Shown here: piece after piece, positions 10,745 through 21,843 of the stretch | How positions within the stretch are numbered: position 1 is the first letter of the stretch | How the letters are laid out: every line of letters starts with the position of its first letter | From: Alopecurus myosuroides | Taxonomy: Eukaryota; Streptophyta; Magnoliopsida; Poales; Poaceae | Assembly (NCBI GenBank): GCA_028641055.1 | Contig: CM054057.1 | Coordinates: 402,990,814 to 403,054,813, forward strand | DNA: 64,000 nucleotides | Reading direction: 5' to 3' | Translations under genes and position numbers: made by a program | The notes under the pieces: model-generated | The model's database searches: none | What the model saw: the letters and a program-made list of their open reading frames with translations, nothing else | What the model was told of the DNA's origin: nothing

Positions 10745-11678
10745 TTTGTCGCACCCGGACTTCTAGAGGATACTCACAATCCGCTAAACAGTAGAAAAAT
10801 GGCTTACGGGGCATACCGGCACCCGCATCTCAATATGAGCAGGCCAACACGTAAACGTGTGACAACCATTCTCTACTATTCATCGTCTGCGTAAACCATC
10901 CCATAGAAATCCGACTACTTCCATTGACGTACTTCATAACATACACACATGGTACGTCAACGGCATTTGAACAAGTGATATCACAACATATCTCTAAGAC
11001 ACAAAAGATTGAAATAAGTTGCAAATAGCTCTCACTAGAGCAGAGATAGCGAATACAATCATCTAGAGGACACATGTCCCAACAATTCATCATTACATCA
11101 CAGCGGAAGCATCCAAATTGTCTGAGTACAGACAAGATCCAAATAGGCCTAAGAGGCCGGAAACGAAAAGACGGAGCCCATCCACGATGCCTCGGATCCT
11201 GCCCGGGTCCGCTATCTACTCGTCAGCAGCCTCGTCGTACTCCACGTAGTAGCTACCATGGGGATCCTCGGAAACGTAGTCTGCGGAAACCACAGCCCCA
11301 AAGGGGTCAGTACAGACAAGTACTGGCAAGCAAGACTCACAAGATACCAAAGTGTACCCGGCAACACCAAGTACAGATGCTTTGGGTTCAACGGAAGAAT
11401 AGGTGATACAAAAGTGAGGCAGCAGGCTGCTCTAACCAACTACAGAAACACGCTACAACTTCCGGCTAAAAGAAGGCGATAAGATAGCGTATCGTAACCA
11501 CCTACCACTAACCTCAAACAAACCCATCCTGGATCTCGCCCCTTATCCAAAGAAGCAATCCGAGGATAACTCACACAGTTGGATTAATGATGGGTCAAGT
11601 TATTGTGTCAATAAGACTATTACTAGTCAAGTTATCATTAGTTAGGTGTAAGTTGTCTAATCCTTGTTAGCCAGCCCT

Positions 11679-11740
11679 ATCACCAAGTCATCCATAACCG
11701 CGGACAACACGGCTTCTCGAGAAGATTTAACCCTGCAGGG
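11679..11740 (-). promoter_or_regulatory. Double-palindrome LTR module (A copy)
   Basis: The module contains CTTCTCGAGAAG at 11713-11724, then ATTTAA, then CCCTGCAGGG at 11731-11740; both are perfect palindromes. They are preceded by a block with CCGCGG that also occurs in the E-family LTRs. It recurs at 45712-45740 and 51384-51412 (B), and at 16914-16941, 32210-32237, 55618-55645 and 62933-62960 (E). Confidence 0.75.
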
Positions 11741-13813
11741 GTGCACCAATTTGGACGTACACGTAAGAATACCCCGCCAGATTGGAAATGCACTTCCACC
11801 AAGCGAGGCACTCAACACAACCCAACTCTTCTTCACATCAAGCCCAAAGAACCACGTGCTGTGCGTGCGCGGCTAATCGAGCCCCCACGAAGAAAAGGGG
11901 GACCCTCATAGCACTGGAAAACCACGCCGCCCTAAATGCCGACTACAAAAGTTTCCACCCTGGCCTCGGGTTCGTACCTGCATATGAGTGCATCAAATGG
12001 AAAGCTCGAACTAAGTGTGGCGATTTGGACGAGATGCGAATCGAATCAGAGTTGCGGGGGGCTCCCATACACGCTTCCCACATGCGGTTAGCGCGCTCAA
12101 CATGGATCCAGAGGACAAAGACTTTTCCTGAGTTCGACACTAGCATGCCTCAAAACCATACCCGGCCTCCTGCCGGTGCCTTATCATCAAATTAGCATTA
12201 CCTCAAACATTAAAAGGTTGTTGTTTAACATCGAGCCCCAGAACATAATAAATATGATAACAGAAAGTAACGGACAACAGACTCGAGCATTAACAACCCT
12301 AAGCATGCTAGTAAGACACAGGCAACAAACAACAGGGTATATGTGTGGAGGATAGGCTATATCAAGGTTGCAGGATAACATGTGATAGGATCGGAACACA
12401 AGCATCGAATCTTAAGGCTAGCAGGATAGACAACGGAAAGTATCGATATCCAGTGTGGAAAGGACACATTGGTTCATGTGAGTGAATACTTGCCTGCAAA
12501 CTCAGTAGCCTGGTACTGGGCTAACTCCTCAGAAGTAGTGTCGTAAACCTCGTTTGTCTCAGCGTCGTCGTCTATTCGAGAAGAAGCAAACAAACAACGC
12601 AGAGAGACAAACAATCAATAACATGGCATAATGCACAATCATGGGATGATGCATGAAAATTTAATTGATGCATCAAAGGTAAGATAGTTGACATGGTAAC
12701 ATAATTAAATGGACTCATATGCAATTTGGATTGCATATGGAAAGCCCATGAGTTAAAGGTTGGCTTAATTGATCTACAACTAACCATCATGTGAAAGTGG
12801 ATTAGCATGATGCATGGATGAGGAAAACAAAAAGAAAACAACAATAGATTCAATTTGAAAAGGTGTTTACCAAGTTTGAAATTAAGTTATGAAATTTTGG
12901 ATCCTTAAATGGGTTACACAAGCATTTGTTGTTTTCACTAATTTTAATTGTTCAAAATAAATATCAAAATTCATATTTAGAAAGAACACAAAATTTTTGG
13001 GTCGAAAACATGTTTCATTTGTTGAAAAAGGATTTATAATGAATTAATTATGAATTAAACAAGTTTAAACAAGATTTAAATGAATTTAAATCTAGTATGA
13101 AATTATTTGAATTTTTATTTGTTCCAAACATTAAATAAAATTCATATTTGAAAAGTTTATACTTTTTGGTTTGAAAACATATTTTATATGTTCAAAAAGA
13201 ATTTAATTTGACCAAGTTATGAATTTAGCAATTTTTAAATGATTTAAACAAGGTTTAAATTATTTAACCCATTTTAATTATTCAAAACATGAAACAAAGT
13301 TTATATTTGAAAAGGTGGTTCAATTTGACATGGAAAACATATTTTATATGTGACATTTGAATTAAATTTGAATTAGTTATGAATTTGACCAAATTTTAAT
13401 TAGTAGTTTGAATTTGAATTTTTGAAACAATTTGAAATGTTCAACACAGAATACAAATGATTCAAACAGGTAGAGAATTAAATTTGGTTCAGAATACATA
13501 TTTTATTTATATTATTTGGATTTGATTTGCAAAAGATATTCAAATTTGAAATTCAGGGACTATTCTGCAATTTTAAAACATACAGATTTGGTTCAGGGGC
13601 CTAGCTGCGAAAAATAAACTACAGAGAGGCCCCTGGGGCTTTTCTCATGCGAGGCAGAACAGCCCTGGGTCACTGGCAGTGGGCCAGTGCCCAGCTGTGC
13701 GCCCTCGTGGCGCGCGTGTGCGTGCTGCGTGGCAACCACTGTCACCGACAGGTGGGGCACGCGTGCATGCGTGGCAAAGGCAAAAAAAATTGGGGATTTA
13801 ATCCCGCGGGCTG

Positions 13814-13824
13814 GGATTCGAACC
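13814..13824 (-). promoter_or_regulatory. tRNA-type B-box inside the A 5' LTR
   Basis: GGTTCGAATCC on the minus strand, in the same place as in the 3' LTR (3484-3494). It lies in the GC-rich part of the LTR, where the transcript would be expected to start or run. Confidence 0.5.
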
Positions 13825-15079
13825 CACTCCCTCACGTGCGTGTGCGCTGTGCTGTTGCCACTGCGGTGGCTGCTGTTTGTTGTCAGATAGGAGACGCGCG
13901 CAGATTTGAGGCAAAGCCTCGAGTTTTAACTGACGAAAACTGAAACCAGTTCAGTTTCTGAACCTGACGGAGCGCGGTGGTCGCCGGCGGCGCCGCTGTG
14001 CTGTTGCTGCTGCTTGCGCGCCAGGTGCAGGGAGGTGTGCGTGCTCGTGCAGGTAATGCGCGGGAGCAGAGAGGGAAGGAGGAGGAGGGAGATGCTGTGC
14101 TCACCGGGAGGGAGGAAGAAGGGCTCGGTGATCGGTGGTGGAAGGTGGCCAGCGACAGGGAAGAAGATGGCGGCGGTGATACAGGCCTTCCCCGTCCTCG
14201 CTGTGATGTCGTGGAGGTAGAGGAAGCAGAGGGGGTCTGATTCCTGTGCTCAGCCCGCGCGGAGAAGCATCGTGGGCGCGGCCCTCGCCGGAGGTTCAGT
14301 TGCGGTGGTGGTGCTCGGTGGTGGTTCAGAGAGGGAACAGAGGGAGGTGGAGGAAGAAATCGGCGGCGGTGGAGAGAGAGAGAGGTGGAGGAGGAACTAG
14401 GGCAGGAGGGGGGAGCTCGGGCAGGTTTTAAGGGGGAGGAGGAGGAGATGTGGCCGTCCCCTCCTTCTGCTGCTCGACGTGGACACCCCCGATGGGGTGC
14501 CGTACAGAGGTAGGAGGAGAGGGGGGTACCAGGCCGTGGCTGGTGGGCTGGGCTCAGCCCACTGGCCTGTCTCTCCCCTCTGTTATGTTTTTTTTGTTTT
14601 TTTTTTCTGTTTAATGAAATTGTTTTTTTTGCAGAAATAGAAAAGGAAGAAAAGGAAGGTTTTTAGGGGGTTTAAAATTTTTGTGCTAATTTTTATAAGT
14701 TATCATTTACAAAAGCACCAATTTGCAAACTATTGTTTTTAAAAATTTGAAAATTAGTTGCTGTTTGTATTTTTATTTGAATTTGAATGAATTTGATATT
14801 ATTTAAATCATTGAAACTTAAGCAATTCAATAGTTTGAACTTTATAGTTTATTGGAACAATTTGATGTTTTGATTTGAACTTTTTATTTGAAAATTGTAA
14901 CAGAACAAGTATGAAACAAATATTTTGAAAATTGGTTTGAATTTCAAATGGAAAAACAAGGGAAAACAAATGGAAAACAAATGAAAAACAAATGCAATGA
15001 TTATGATGTCATGATGCAAAACTTAAATTAACAAAAAGCAAACATTCTAAAGGTTGTTTTTCATACATGGGATGTTACA

Positions 15080-18038
15080 CCTTCGTCGCCGGAATTGCGT
15101 CACCTTCTACCTCTCCGTCCGCCGCGGAAACCTGCACGGCGCAGCCGTGTCCGGCCTTCCCTCCTCCTGCCGTCCTCTCCAGAACGTTCACGGTGAGCTT
15201 CTCCACACACCAGTGCCCTCGCCGAGCCCCCTCTCCCTCTCTAGCTCTCCACCCCCGTGTCTAGCCGGCCGCCGCCGTGCCATGGTCACCGGCGAGCTTT
15301 TCCGGTGACCATTTGGTCACCGGTTGGCACCCCTCGACTCCCCACGGCCAACTCTAGCTCATTCACTAGTCTGTTTCATCCAATTTGGACCCAATTCGTC
15401 GAATTCGTGCGCATCTGTGAGGAGCAGAGAAGAGTGAGGTCATCCATGCGTCATGATGACATCATTAACTATTTTCTGTTTATTCTAGAAGAGGAGAATA
15501 TGACACGTCGCCCCCACCTGTATATGAATTCCAGAAAATGAATAAAATTGATTAATTATTATCTTCCAAAATGTTACTCAGAAAAATAAAATAAAAGTAT
15601 GGTTTTATTCAGAAAAATGTAATCTACCCAAATATGTCATGTTCATATATAGTTGAGAAAGTTGAAAAATGGCCATTATTTAATGTTGTTAATTCATTTA
15701 AAAATAGAAAAATAAGTTTTTATTCACTAAAATTAGAAAACTAAAAGTTATATAACAAATTGCTCAAAATGACAAATGTAACCTAGTTATGATGTTTTCA
15801 AACCCATTTGAGAAATTTAAATTGCAACCACTTTCAGAATCACCCGAATTGCCCCTCCGGGGTCTATTTCGGGCTAATTTCAGTAAAACTTCATATTTGA
15901 CATACGAACCCTAGCAACCCAACGAACATGTTTAGGGCTTTATTTTAGTGCATCAACTTGCTCATGCATACATGTTTTTCATTGCATCGATCCCATGTTT
16001 GATTGTTGTTTCTCTTTCGGTGTTTTGCTTCTGATCGGTAGAGAGTGACTCCGAAGAGAAGATCGACGACAACATGACGAATACTTGATCCTAATCGACA
16101 AGTCAAGCACTTATCCCTGAAGACTTTCTCTTGTTTTCTTGAAGCAAGGAAAGCATAACCTCTTATCTGTCCATATATGATTTCGAAAGACTTTTGATTC
16201 TCGTGCATAGCATTCGATTCCAATGTATCTTGTGTCAGTAGTTAGAGTTCTCCTATACCATGCATATCCTACTTACTCCTGATCCACTACTCCTAGCAGC
16301 CATAGGTTTGATTGTGTTAATCGCCAAAGCCTTAAATATGCTGTGCTTAGTCATACATGCTTGTTATCTTGCTCCATCCGGTTGATGAATCAGAGTTGCG
16401 AATGAATCTAGTATGGCAGGAAGTAGTGGTAAGATAAGAGATATTTGTTTAAGATGACTTAACAGGTGGGGATGACGAAATCACAGAGGGTCTGTGGTGT
16501 TTGTCTCATTCATGCCCCTAGGAGCGAGTTCTCCTCTTCGAGCAAAGACTGAGCGTGCATCCACATGGGGATTGGATTCCACTCGGTCTCAACTTGCCTA
16601 GTTTGTGCCATGAGTTGCCTAGTTCGGGCTTTCCATTTGAATTTGCAGGCATATCAAAACACTTTCAAAACTAGGATGTGGGGATGTATCGGCGCTCTGC
16701 GGGTAGGTAACCGTCGAGCATCGCGCACAATGATAGAGACCCGGCAGGAGATGGCCACTCCCTATTGGCAGTCCATCTCTACTCGGAGCGACTCATCGAA
16801 TAGGCGAAGCACGGGAAAGGTCGTGGTCAACCTCCATCTGCCGGCACTTCCCGGAATAGTGCCAACGTTCTGGCATTAAGAGTTGGTTGATACGTGTGCT
16901 TAAAGTTGTACACCCCTGCAGGGTTAAATCTTTTCGAAAAGCCGTGTCCGCGGTTAAGGACGACTTGGTCACGGATTCTGTGATCATAGATAACTTAAAC
17001 AGAATGATTAAAAATTGCTGATAACGAATGAAGGATGCCTCCTCGGAGATGTCGAGAGGGGTTACCTTGTAGCATGAGGTACCGGAACAACTGGAGGTGG
17101 TGATCTTTGAAGCACGAGGTGCTGACATGTTTTGGTGGTTTAAAAAGATGATGATTTCAGTAGTTGATTAGCTTTCTCATCTGTTTTCAAAATACTCCAT
17201 GAGATGTGCTATTCCTTCCTCAACTTGGAAAACAAAGATGGCTTTACGCAAAAATAAACTTCATAACTCTTTCTAAAAGAAGCAGATATATAATAGGTTA
17301 ACTAAGTCTTGTTGAGTACCTCCCGTACTCATGTTTGCATCAACTTAGGTTCAGGTGGTGTTCCTCAGTTCGGTGGTGATTCAACATGGACATCGACGAG
17401 TAGTTTGGGGTTCCCAGGTAGCAGCCTGGAATCTATGGGCTGGGACGTCGCCTTATGTTGCGGCCTCTTAGGCCTTTTGGTTCTTGTTGATTAGCAACAT
17501 AATTTGCCTTCCATTGTCTGATGTAATGTTGGGTCTCGTGACCTCTGCTTGTAAGCTATACTCTAGCAACACCTGTTTAATACAACTTCAATGTCTAGAG
17601 TGTTGCTTTGATCGGTTGTTAGTGTCGAGCTCATTGTTATACAGTTTTGGCTATGCCTGCATAGTTGTCGCAGTCGAGGGGTTGTGGAGCCGATGATCCA
17701 GGTCCGAGCCCACCTGTCGATGTGATTCGGCCTGGGGCGAGGTAACCCTAGTAACCCGTCGATTGTTGTTACACTTTCTAGACACATAGCATCTCTGTAT
17801 AGCTTTGGTCCCGTTTCCTTCAGTTTCATACGATTCGTGGACGCTTTGATATGCATAGTTGGTTATGACTAGCATGGATACAAGGAGTAGTAGACTAGGG
17901 ATCCGGACTATGTGCCAATGAATCTAGTCTGCCTGCAGTTGTTTGTTGCGGACTGGGGCTGGTAACCCTGAAGCCCTTGTGAGTCCATGTCTAGGAGCAC
18001 ATAACGGTATGTATATGTCTAGGTCCGGGGTCGTGACA
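15080..18038 (+). mobile_element. 5' LTR of element E1, distal 2.96 kb
   Basis: The segment matches the E1 3' LTR from 22453 onward and ends with TCGTGACA just before a primer binding site, so it is the 5' LTR in plus orientation. The first 609 bases of the LTR lie on the far side of the inserted element A, outside the window. It holds a GC-rich leader-like block (15080-15310), an AT-rich section (15530-15900) and the double-palindrome module (16914-16941). No gene is seen. Confidence 0.9.
16914..16941 (+). promoter_or_regulatory. Double-palindrome LTR module (E1 5' LTR)
   Basis: CCCTGCAGGG (16914-16923) and CTTTTCGAAAAG (16930-16941) are both perfect palindromes, separated by TTAAAT. In the A/B family the second palindrome is CTTCTCGAGAAG. 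The two versions differ at paired positions, so the symmetry is kept. Confidence 0.75.
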
Positions 18039-18043
18039 AGTCA

Positions 18044-18055
18044 TGGTATCAGAGC
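18044..18055 (+). promoter_or_regulatory. Primer binding site of element E1
   Basis: TGGTATCAGAGC lies five bases after the LTR end TCGTGACA. It is complementary to initiator tRNA-Met and establishes E1 as a plus-strand element. Confidence 0.9.
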
Positions 18056-21000
18056 AAGACTGCTTGTAGGAAAACCTTATTGCTTGGTCGATGTTGAGTC
18101 TAGTGTTTGTGAAAACTATTTTGAAACTTCAAATGATTGTGAAACACCTACTTAGGATTCTTTTTACTGAAAAACCTTCTTAGGATTCTTTTTACTCCTT
18201 ATCTGGTATCGCTCTAACTCTGGGTCACCTTATCTGTTTTGATTCGAAAAGGTTTTGCTATCTCTTCTAGTCATTCAAAACTTAGGTGCCTTCTTTGGCA
18301 AGGACGTCTTTTACCCAAGCTGACGTAGTGTTAAAGTTTCTAGAGTCGTGTGTGTTCATTTCCCGTTATCTCTTAACTGGGAGATTTACTTTCCATTCAT
18401 AATCTCTCAAATTTGTTTGGACTCCACGTCCTAAAGTTCTAGAGTCTTAAATCCTGAACCTCGAGATATGTTTTTCATCTCGAATGTATCCGTTATCTTT
18501 TGCTCAAATTCTTCCGAAGCTATGTATGGTTTTTGATAGATACTCCGTGCTTGCTATTCGTAGTGTCTTTCAAGGCACTAGGATAGTAGCTATTCCTTTC
18601 TCAATGTTTTCAACCTTAGACTTGAACTGAAGGTCCGGAATGTGCTGAATTGCGGTGGGTTAAATCGTGTGGTTTCCTAACCATGCGATGCTCACTCCAT
18701 CGGTACATGATGCTGACCTTTAACCCAAGTTTCCGTTTCTTTGGATCCTGAGGAATCTGTTTTACCTTAGGGCGGCTAGGAAATTCCAACCCTCCTATCC
18801 ATAGGTTTTCTTTGGAATCAAAAGAAGTCACAACAAGAAGTGTTCTTCATGATTCTCATATCTTTGGTTTGATTCAGCTATACCAATCTTTAGGCAGGGG
18901 TTCAACAAATGAGTAATACTTGTGCATTCAACGTGTTCTCAGGATTCTTCTGAGCACGTCTCTACCCTTTAGTTTCTTTCTGAACTTCGTCCATTGATTG
19001 AAAACCAACTTCCGTCGGTGTGTTGGATATTCCCATGCTCCTTCTCTTGTTTTCCGTCAGAACATTTCACCTTGGAATGTCAGGTGAAACAAACTCCAGT
19101 ACCTCGTTCATCTCTAGGACCAGTCAAAGTTTTGTAGTTCACAGAATACAGAAGTTTCATTACCTTCTGTTCTGTTCCACCTTCGAGTATCACACTCTTT
19201 GGTATCAAGGGGTCGTGCTGAGTTTCATGGCCTTATTGATGAAGTGATGCTCTTATACATCCTTACTCACCTATCCTCCAAGCTTGAATGCTCAAGAAAG
19301 TTGGGTGTGCATTGAGGTGTGAATCAGTTATTCTTAGCAATTCTTATTGCTTTGAAAAATCTAAGAATCATCTGTATCCTTGTTAGCACTATTGGTCACC
19401 CGGTCCCCACTTTAAGTTGACCGTGTTACCAAATCCGTTCATTCCGGTGCACATTCTTGGTCAGAAAGTTAGGTTCATGCCGAAGCTGTCAAGATCATAT
19501 CAGTTGCTTCGAAAAGCAAGCCTCCTTTCACACTCTGAGACATACCGGTAGATTGTGATATTCTGTTGCCTTTCCAGAAGTATCACCAGGTTGTTACCTG
19601 ACCGTGATGTCTAAACAAGGGGTAGTTTGAACCACTCCTTTCTCCAAGGAACCCTGCCGGATACCCTGAACGAGTTGGTTGAGCTTAAAAACAACAACTT
19701 GTAGAGTTGAAAGACAAAAGCTCATCCTAACTAGATCCTTCGTTATGGGATGTCCAGTTTCCTCTATGTTGAAGCTGGATGGTATCTCTTCAGTGAACAT
19801 GCTATGATTCCAACCTTGATTTGAGTTGGGCTATCGTCAGATCAAGTCCAGATTCAGGGACTGTCTTTATGGTGTTTCTACTCATGGTGTTCCATCTAAG
19901 TACACCTTCATGTCCTTTAGTTTGACCGATACTTTACCTTGTTCATGTACCATATGAGTCCCTCTTCTTTGAGTAACTTGATAAGTTTTTTGTCGAGCCC
20001 ATCGATGACATTTCTAATCGTCCAAGTTGCAAGAGGTTCCTGTTGAAAACTGGCATTAATGTTGGAAACTTCCTAGGTCTATCTTTGTGTCATGAAGAAG
20101 TCTGTGTTCTGGATGTTCAAAGTAACTTACCCGGTTCATGTGCTTATGGTGAAAGTTGTCGCCGTGGGTTCGAGTAAAGTTTTCTTGTTCCCTAGGGAAT
20201 AATCCCAAGTCAATCATGCTTGTGTGGACTATTCTTGAGATGGAAGGTTGTTACCTCCATTTCTTGAACCAGTTTTGTACCACACCTAGCCATTGAATGG
20301 TCGTTCGTAAAAGATAAGAAGTCCAAGAACTTTGTTATCTTTGTAATCGTTTTCTCATTAAGGACTCCGATGTGTATCATTGCAAGTAGTCCATGTAGGT
20401 GCAACCATCTTCCACAAGTTTCTAATACATGAGTCTTGCAATCTTGCTCATCTTCTTGAGTGTGGCATCGTAGTACATATCTTGAGAGTTCGGTAAATGT
20501 GTCCCGTTGGTAACCGGTGCAACATTTGCGATCAAACCTAACGAGTGTAAGTTATTTCCCCACTAACCAGAGCTGAATCTCAAGCAACAATGATGGTTGG
20601 TGTTTCCTCAAGGGTATTGAATTAGGTCCATTTGAAAATACGGCAAGGTTGATGTTGTGGTTGACACAACTAGCCGGAAGGCCTAACTCTATATTACCTT
20701 GAATCAGTAAGAACAACCACTCCCCGTGAGAATTTCTGTGTGGCTCAACCTAACAAGTTTCTCTCTCCGTTTTTCCAAACCGAAGTTCTACATTCACTTG
20801 ATTACCTGTAGAAGGCTTGCATAAGCCTGATATCGGTATCTAGAACATCTAGGATAACTTGGAAGGTTATCTTTACAATATCTCTCGGTTGAACCTCCAA
20901 AACCTTTGTCTTAGTGGAAACAAGTTCATCAGGAGAACATCTCTTGGTGTTTTGTAACCGCCGTTGACCAGTTTCCTTTTTCAAGTGGTTTATACCTGAA

Positions 21001-21826
21001 ATTCTGTTTTCTCACACATTGTGTGAATTTGTCAGTTACTTCAGTCATGGGATCTCAACAAGGTGGTGGATGTATGGTTACGTCCAGACCACGATAAGAA
21101 AGAGATTCCTTATTACTTCCGGTGTTTCAATCCTTGTTGGTTATCCATTCTTATGGTGTGACCAAGAATACCAACTTCATTACGACGTTCCAACATCCTT
21201 TGGTTACTCATCTTCTGCCGTGAATTAGCATCCCGATCCCTGACAAGGATTTCAAGAAAACTGTTATGGAAAAGTTGAAAATTCCGTTATCTTCCGTGTC
21301 CACTCCGAAGAGTGAACATGATCATGTATCAAATTTTCTCTTAAGCACAATTGCAGTGTTTTCTCGTGTTTCCCCTCGTCTATGGATATTGCGTTGTGAT
21401 ATCCAAGACCATTCTTCCCATCTTGGTATTCTGTTTGAAGAAATCTCGATGTCACAAGTTGTCCAACCTTTCTTTTCCAAAAGGATTTAAAGTCCTGTGC
21501 AAAGCTCATATTCTAACTCCTTTGAAGAACCATCGTCCGTAAACTTGAATCTTTCTCTCAGTTTCCTCTGTTATCTTGATGTGTTTCATGCACGTTAACT
21601 CAAAAAGTTCTTTACGAACATTCCTGTCATGAGTTACCCATGAGATACTCGATCTTCGTGAAGATCAAATCCTATGAGTTTCCCTCTACCTAAGGTGTAG
21701 CCGCTGGTATCCTCGCAAGTAATACGGGTCAAACTCTACGATAAGAGAACCGTAAGGTTCGAGAAGATCATCCAAACCGGTGTTCCTTCTTTCTTTCTCC
21801 TACGGGAATCTCGGGACGCGATTCTT
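18056..21826 (+). pseudogene. Decayed gag-pol internal domain of element E1
   Basis: This 3.8 kb region has no ORF above 85 codons on either strand, but traces of pol remain in plus orientation. At 19829-19954 a 42-codon frame reads GYRQIK and later KYTFMSFSLTDTLP. This corresponds to the Gypsy reverse transcriptase region usually written GYHQIKIR and MSFGLTNAP, and it ends at TGA 19955-19957. Just after, GATAAGTTTTTTGTCGAGCC then ATCGATGACAT corresponds to the DKFVV/IDDI active-site region out of frame. Element E2 has the same decayed sequence with the same frame length and the same stop, so the family was copied in this noncoding state. I could not place gag or integrase with confidence. 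Confidence 0.7.
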
Positions 21827-21843
21827 GTAGGGGGGGGTAGATT
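21826..21843 (+). promoter_or_regulatory. Polypurine tract of element E1
   Basis: A purine-rich run with eight G residues (GTAGGGGGGGGTAGATT) lies directly before the 3' LTR start TGTAACATCCC at 21844. This is the expected plus-strand primer site. Confidence 0.7.

Larger units (their letters stand above)
10747..15079 (-). mobile_element. 5' LTR of element A (4.3 kb)
   Basis: The boundaries are TGTCGCACCCGG at 10747 and GGGATGTTACA ending at 15079, so in sense orientation it begins TGTAACATCCC and ends with TGCGACA. At 4333 bp it is long for a plant LTR. It comprises a module shared with the E family (about 11640-11760), an AT-rich half (12190-13560) and a GC-rich, transcript-leader-like block (13600-14580). 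It lies inside the 5' LTR of E1: the bases after 15079 continue an E-type LTR from its position 610. The five bases CCTTC at 15080 are the expected target duplication, but its partner cannot be checked because the other end of A is rearranged. Confidence 0.93.

Noticed and set aside
11713..11724. CTTCTCGAGAAG as a heat-shock element
   Set aside because: The TTC and GAA triplets are four bases apart instead of the two expected, and the E version differs again.
15080..15310. Possible host gene 5' exon next to element A
   Set aside because: The same sequence is inside the E1 3' LTR at 22453-22690, so it is LTR sequence.
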